Below are positions 56,272-58,828 of a stretch of DNA of 58,828 nucleotides, piece after piece. The first letter of the stretch is position 1. Each line of letters starts with the position of its first letter. Source of the DNA: Lachnospiraceae bacterium. GTDB taxonomy: Bacteria; Bacillota; Clostridia; Lachnospirales; Lachnospiraceae. A model generated the notes under the pieces. The model was not told where the DNA came from, ran no database searches, and worked only from the letters and a program-made list of their open reading frames with translations. Where the stretch lies: assembly GCA_021203145.1 (NCBI GenBank), contig JAJQBS010000052.1:1-58828 (forward strand), given 5' to 3'. Position numbers and translations under genes: made by a program.

Positions 56272-57570
56272 TCACACCCGCCTTAAATACGCTGCCAGCG
56301 CGTACAGCGGCACATTCACCATCCACTCCTGCTCCCGATAATTCGACATCGAGGAACGCACTGCTATCTCCGGCTTGTATTTCTGGCAATAATTTTTCAG
56401 ACTTTTCGCCTGCAGATTCTCCTCCGCTTTTATCTCCAGCGGTATAATATAGCCACTTTTCTGTACAATAAAATCAATCTCTCCGGAAGAATTCTGCGTA
56501 GAATAATAAAACAGACTGATTTCATCTGCTGAAAGCTCCTGCGCGGCAAATTGCTCTGTCAATGCCCCCTTGAATTCCGTAAAAACCCGGTTCCCTTCCA
56601 GTAAAGTCCGGGCATCCAGCTGGCACAGTGCCGACAAAAGGCCTACGTCCAGAAAATAGAGTTTAAAAACATCCATTTCCATATATGCAATCAAAGGCAT
56701 CCCCGGTTTCGAAACCCGATAGCCCTTATGAACCAGACCGCAGTCTGACAGCCATTGAATGGCCAGTTCAAAATCCTTTGCCCTTGCGCCTTCCCTGACC
56801 TGTCCATATACAAATTTCTTATTCTCTTTTGTAAGCTGCATGGGAATCGAATTCCATACCATCTGAATTCTGGGTACTGTCTCCACGGGCGCATGCTTTG
56901 AAAAGTCATTTGCGTAATAAACTAACAATTCTTTTTGTACATCCTGCACCTCATACAGATTGTCCGTCTCCAGATACGTATTGACAGCCTCCGGCATTCC
57001 TCCGACATAATAATACCTTCTCAGCAGATTCGCATACTTATCCGCAAACGCATTAACCATCTGATAATCCGCCTGATCAAGCCAGATGGCCAGCTCATCT
57101 TCCCCTGAGGCCATCAGAAATTCCTTAAAATTAAGCGGATAAAGATTCATAAAATCGACCTTGCCCACCGGAAAAGAGGTTCCCTCATGAAGTGCCACAC
57201 CCAACAGCGAACCTGCCGCGATAATCGCATACTCCGGAGCATTCTCATAAAAATATTTAAGGCAGGTCAGTGCTTTCGGAACCTCCTGGATCTCGTCAAA
57301 AATAAGCAGAGTTTCTCCAGGAATGATCTGTCCCCGGCTTTCTACCTTTAATGCAGAAATAATCCTCTGAATGTCGAAATCCATGGCAAAAACATTTCTC
57401 ATACGCTCATTATTATCAAAGCTGATGTACACTGTATGAGCAAAATACCTTTTCCCAAACTCCCTCATCAGCCAGGTCTTCCCTACCTGCCTGGCTCCGC
57501 GAATAATCAGAGGCTTTCGGTTTTTTTTATCTTTCCACTTCTTTAGCTGTTCCATAAGCAGCCGTTCCAT
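56272..57570 (-). CDS. AAA-type ATPase with DUF4143 C-terminal domain
   Basis: A 432-residue protein. Walker A is IIRGARQVGKTWLMREFGKR and Walker B is ETLLIFDEIQEVPKALTCL. The middle includes GSLLGVALHEGTSFPVGKVD and the conserved MNLYPLNFKEFLMASGED. The C-terminal DUF4143 region ends with the nuclease-like stretch FYYSTQNSSGEIDFIVQKSG and PLEIKAEE, in which D...E-x-K recalls a PD-(D/E)xK fold. Function of the family is not established. ATG 57570 follows GGGAGGGATTCTT. The gene lies directly behind a 32-bp repeat array. Confidence 0.9.
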   Translation of the reverse strand: MERLLMEQLKKWKDKKNRKPLIIRGARQVGKTWLMREFGKRYFAHTVYISFDNNERMRNVFAMDFDIQRIISALKVESRGQIIPGETLLIFDEIQEVPKALTCLKYFYENAPEYAIIAAGSLLGVALHEGTSFPVGKVDFMNLYPLNFKEFLMASGEDELAIWLDQADYQMVNAFADKYANLLRRYYYVGGMPEAVNTYLETDNLYEVQDVQKELLVYYANDFSKHAPVETVPRIQMVWNSIPMQLTKENKKFVYGQVREGARAKDFELAIQWLSDCGLVHKGYRVSKPGMPLIAYMEMDVFKLYFLDVGLLSALCQLDARTLLEGNRVFTEFKGALTEQFAAQELSADEISLFYYSTQNSSGEIDFIVQKSGYIIPLEIKAEENLQAKSLKNYCQKYKPEIAVRSSMSNYREQEWMVNVPLYALAAYLRRV

Positions 57571-57617
57571 AAGAATCCCTCCCTTCTGCACCAAACGGAG
57601 ACAGGATAACATTTTTC

Positions 57618-57816
57618 AGGCGGACTTTCAATGTTTTTTTACATTTTTAAGGCGGACTTTTCCTGCTTGAGCGCACTTTTCAGGCGGACTTTTCCGTTTT
57701 GGCACGCTTTTCAGGCGGACTTTTTTGTAATTGGCGCACTTTTCAGGCGGACTTTTTTGTAATCGGCACGCTTTTCAGGCGGACTTTTTTGTAATCGGCA
57801 CACTTTTCAGGTGAAC
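57618..57816. repeat. 32-bp tandem repeat array upstream of the DUF4143 ATPase
   Basis: AGGCGGACTTT occurs at 57618, 57650, 57682, 57713, 57745 and 57777, with a degenerate seventh copy at 57809. Spacing is 32 bases except one of 31. The part between cores varies toward the gene (copies 1-3) and is almost constant in the distal copies. The period equals about three helical turns, so cores lie on one face of the DNA. Confidence 0.95.
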
Positions 57817-57909
57817 CCTGCTTTTGATCGGATGTGGAAAGATTTTCCCTGTCCCCTGCGCCGGGCCGCATCTGACATAAGCTGAAACAGTCGATTCACG
57901 GCCCGAATT

Positions 57910-57950
57910 TACCAAAAGAAAAACCATCCGTCATTATAAACCGATGGTTT
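57910..57950 (-). terminator. Terminator of the beta-helix protein gene
   Basis: AAACCATC (57943-57950 side) pairs with GATGGTTT on the minus strand and continues TTCTTTTGG. It is about 80 bases after the stop. The gap 57817-58031 holds this hairpin and no other feature I can name. Confidence 0.75.
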
Positions 57951-58031
57951 CCAAATTTCAACCAGGTGATACTCTCTTTCTTGCTTCCTTACTTTCTTGC
58001 CTGATTCTGCCTAATCTTATTCTTTCATGAC

Positions 58032-58703
58032 TTATGCCTGTTCTTTCTCGACCACTTCTCCACGCTTTTTGTAAATCGAATTTGCCGGGACAACCTCCCG
58101 CACAGAAGAAAGCGGGTAAATACTGGAACGTGGACCGATGACCGAGCCAGGATTCAAAACGGAACCACAGCCAACCTCCACCTCATCACCCAGCATCGCG
58201 CCAAATTTCTTCAGGCCAGTCTCAATGCGCTCCGCACCGTCCTTCACTACTACCAGCTTCTTGTCAGACTTCACATTCGAGGTGATTGAGCCTGCTCCCA
58301 TATGTGCTTTATAACCGAGGATAGAATCGCCGACATAATTGTAATGCGGCACCTGAACCTTATTAAAAAGGATGACATTTTTCAGCTCGGTTGAATTTCC
58401 TACCACCGCGCCTTCTCCCACGATCGCGTTGCCGCGGATAAACGCGCAGTGGCGCACCTCGGCGTTTTTTCCGATGATCGCCGGACCGTGGATGTAGGCG
58501 GTCGGCGCCACTGTCGCGGTCTTCGCGATCCAGACATCCTCGCCGCGTTTCTCATAGTCAGTCTCCGGCAACGTGCCGCCAAGCTCCAGTATAAACGCGC
58601 CAATCTTCGGGAGCACCTCCCAGGGGTATTCAGCACCGGCAAACAGGTCTTTTGCGATCGTTTCATCAAGATTGTACAGGTTTTTGATTTTACATGATTC
58701 CAT
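58032..58703 (-). CDS. Left-handed beta-helix nucleotidyltransferase/acyltransferase-like protein
   Basis: A 223-residue protein dominated by hexapeptide repeats (IAKTATVAPTAYIHGPAIIG, AIVGEGAVVGNSTELKNVIL, GDEVEVGCGSVLNPGSVIGP), the fold of the C-terminal GlmU-like domain. No pyrophosphorylase domain is present. The segment NYVGDSILGYKAHMGAGSIT resembles the GlmU acetyl-CoA and sugar-binding turn. The substrate is unknown; sugar-nucleotide or cell-wall precursor acylation is an inference. ATG 58703 follows GAGGAGG. Confidence 0.85.
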   Translation of the reverse strand: MESCKIKNLYNLDETIAKDLFAGAEYPWEVLPKIGAFILELGGTLPETDYEKRGEDVWIAKTATVAPTAYIHGPAIIGKNAEVRHCAFIRGNAIVGEGAVVGNSTELKNVILFNKVQVPHYNYVGDSILGYKAHMGAGSITSNVKSDKKLVVVKDGAERIETGLKKFGAMLGDEVEVGCGSVLNPGSVIGPRSSIYPLSSVREVVPANSIYKKRGEVVEKEQA

Positions 58704-58733
58704 TTGATTTTCCTCCTCAAGCTTCCATATCAC

Positions 58734-58828
58734 CTATCTGTTCATCTTTTTCAGCGTTTCATAAGATGTTGGTAATTCATAACGCGGACCTCCGGCCGCA
58801 ACCAAAAATAAAATAGAGCCAAAACTCT
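58734..58828 (-). CDS. C-terminal end of an unidentified protein (cut by window edge)
   Basis: The last 31 codons of a minus-strand gene read SFGSILFLVAAGGPRYELPT then SYETLKKMNR and stop at 58734-58736, 30 bases before the beta-helix gene. The reading has no internal stop and good codon use. It is probably cotranscribed with the gene that follows. I do not recognise the family. Confidence 0.55.
   Translation of the reverse strand, partial: SFGSILFLVAAGGPRYELPTSYETLKKMNR

Overview
The window reads as a chromosome segment of a clostridial Firmicute, most likely a gut Lachnospiraceae species. The evidence is strong AGGAGG-type ribosome sites, sigma-A promoters with 17-bp spacers, ATG/TTG starts, a B12 riboswitch driving a corrinoid-type ABC system, NagA-NagB-ACT, Hsp33, glutamine-dependent NadE, and a second GyrB/GyrA-type pair. 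No rRNA, tRNA, prophage or transposase is visible. Nearly all genes are on the minus strand. The clear plus-strand exceptions are a two-gene ion-motor module (43.1-45.8 kb) and a GGDEF-like gene (50.5-51.5 kb).

Layout. 0-8.1 kb: end of a nucleotidyltransferase gene, then a complete oligopeptide permease operon transcribed oppA-B-C-D-F from a consensus promoter. 8.4-12.2 kb: a frameshifted GDSL lipase, a LuxR-type regulator interrupted by TGA, an iron alcohol dehydrogenase, and a 30-codon relic of a HipA-type module. 12.3-18.8 kb: PepF, a TPR remnant, an apparently intact split HipA-like module, a two-repeat CRISPR remnant, a secreted DUF3298-like protein and a membrane protein; three genes here share near-identical promoters. 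18.8-26.8 kb: a B12-riboswitch operon with an exported CbiK-like chelatase fused to a NEAT-like domain, a binding protein with a related domain, permease and ATPase. It is interrupted by a DinJ antitoxin with a broken YoeB gene and followed by gene fragments. 26.8-27.8 kb: a second antitoxin with a decayed toxin. 27.8-36 kb: NadE, Hsp33, CstA-like transporter, GlpK and an intracellular subtilase. 36-43 kb: beta-lactamase-like and SH3 cell-surface proteins, a deacetylase-like lipoprotein, and amino-sugar catabolism (NagA, NagB, ACT protein). 43-46 kb: the ZorAB-like motor pair. 46-58.8 kb: AspS, an aconitase-like hydratase, a degenerate GGDEF protein, ParC and ParE, a DUF4143 ATPase behind a 32-bp repeat array, and a left-handed beta-helix acyltransferase-like protein.

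The intergenic DNA is unusually rich in structure. A two-hairpin element recurs directly after minus-strand terminators and shows compensatory changes in both stems. A second family of hairpin mosaics occurs at 26.8, 34.7 and 36.0 kb. Several spacers hold 30-44-bp tandem repeats. Observations I rate highest are the orphan ZorAB-like motor with no defence effector nearby, the riboswitch-controlled exported chelatase system, the split HipA-like module with a second relic copy, the degenerate type I-C-like CRISPR remnant, and the covarying dispersed element. Five separate frame breaks in four genes are all single-base insertions, so sequence error must be excluded before calling them pseudogenes.
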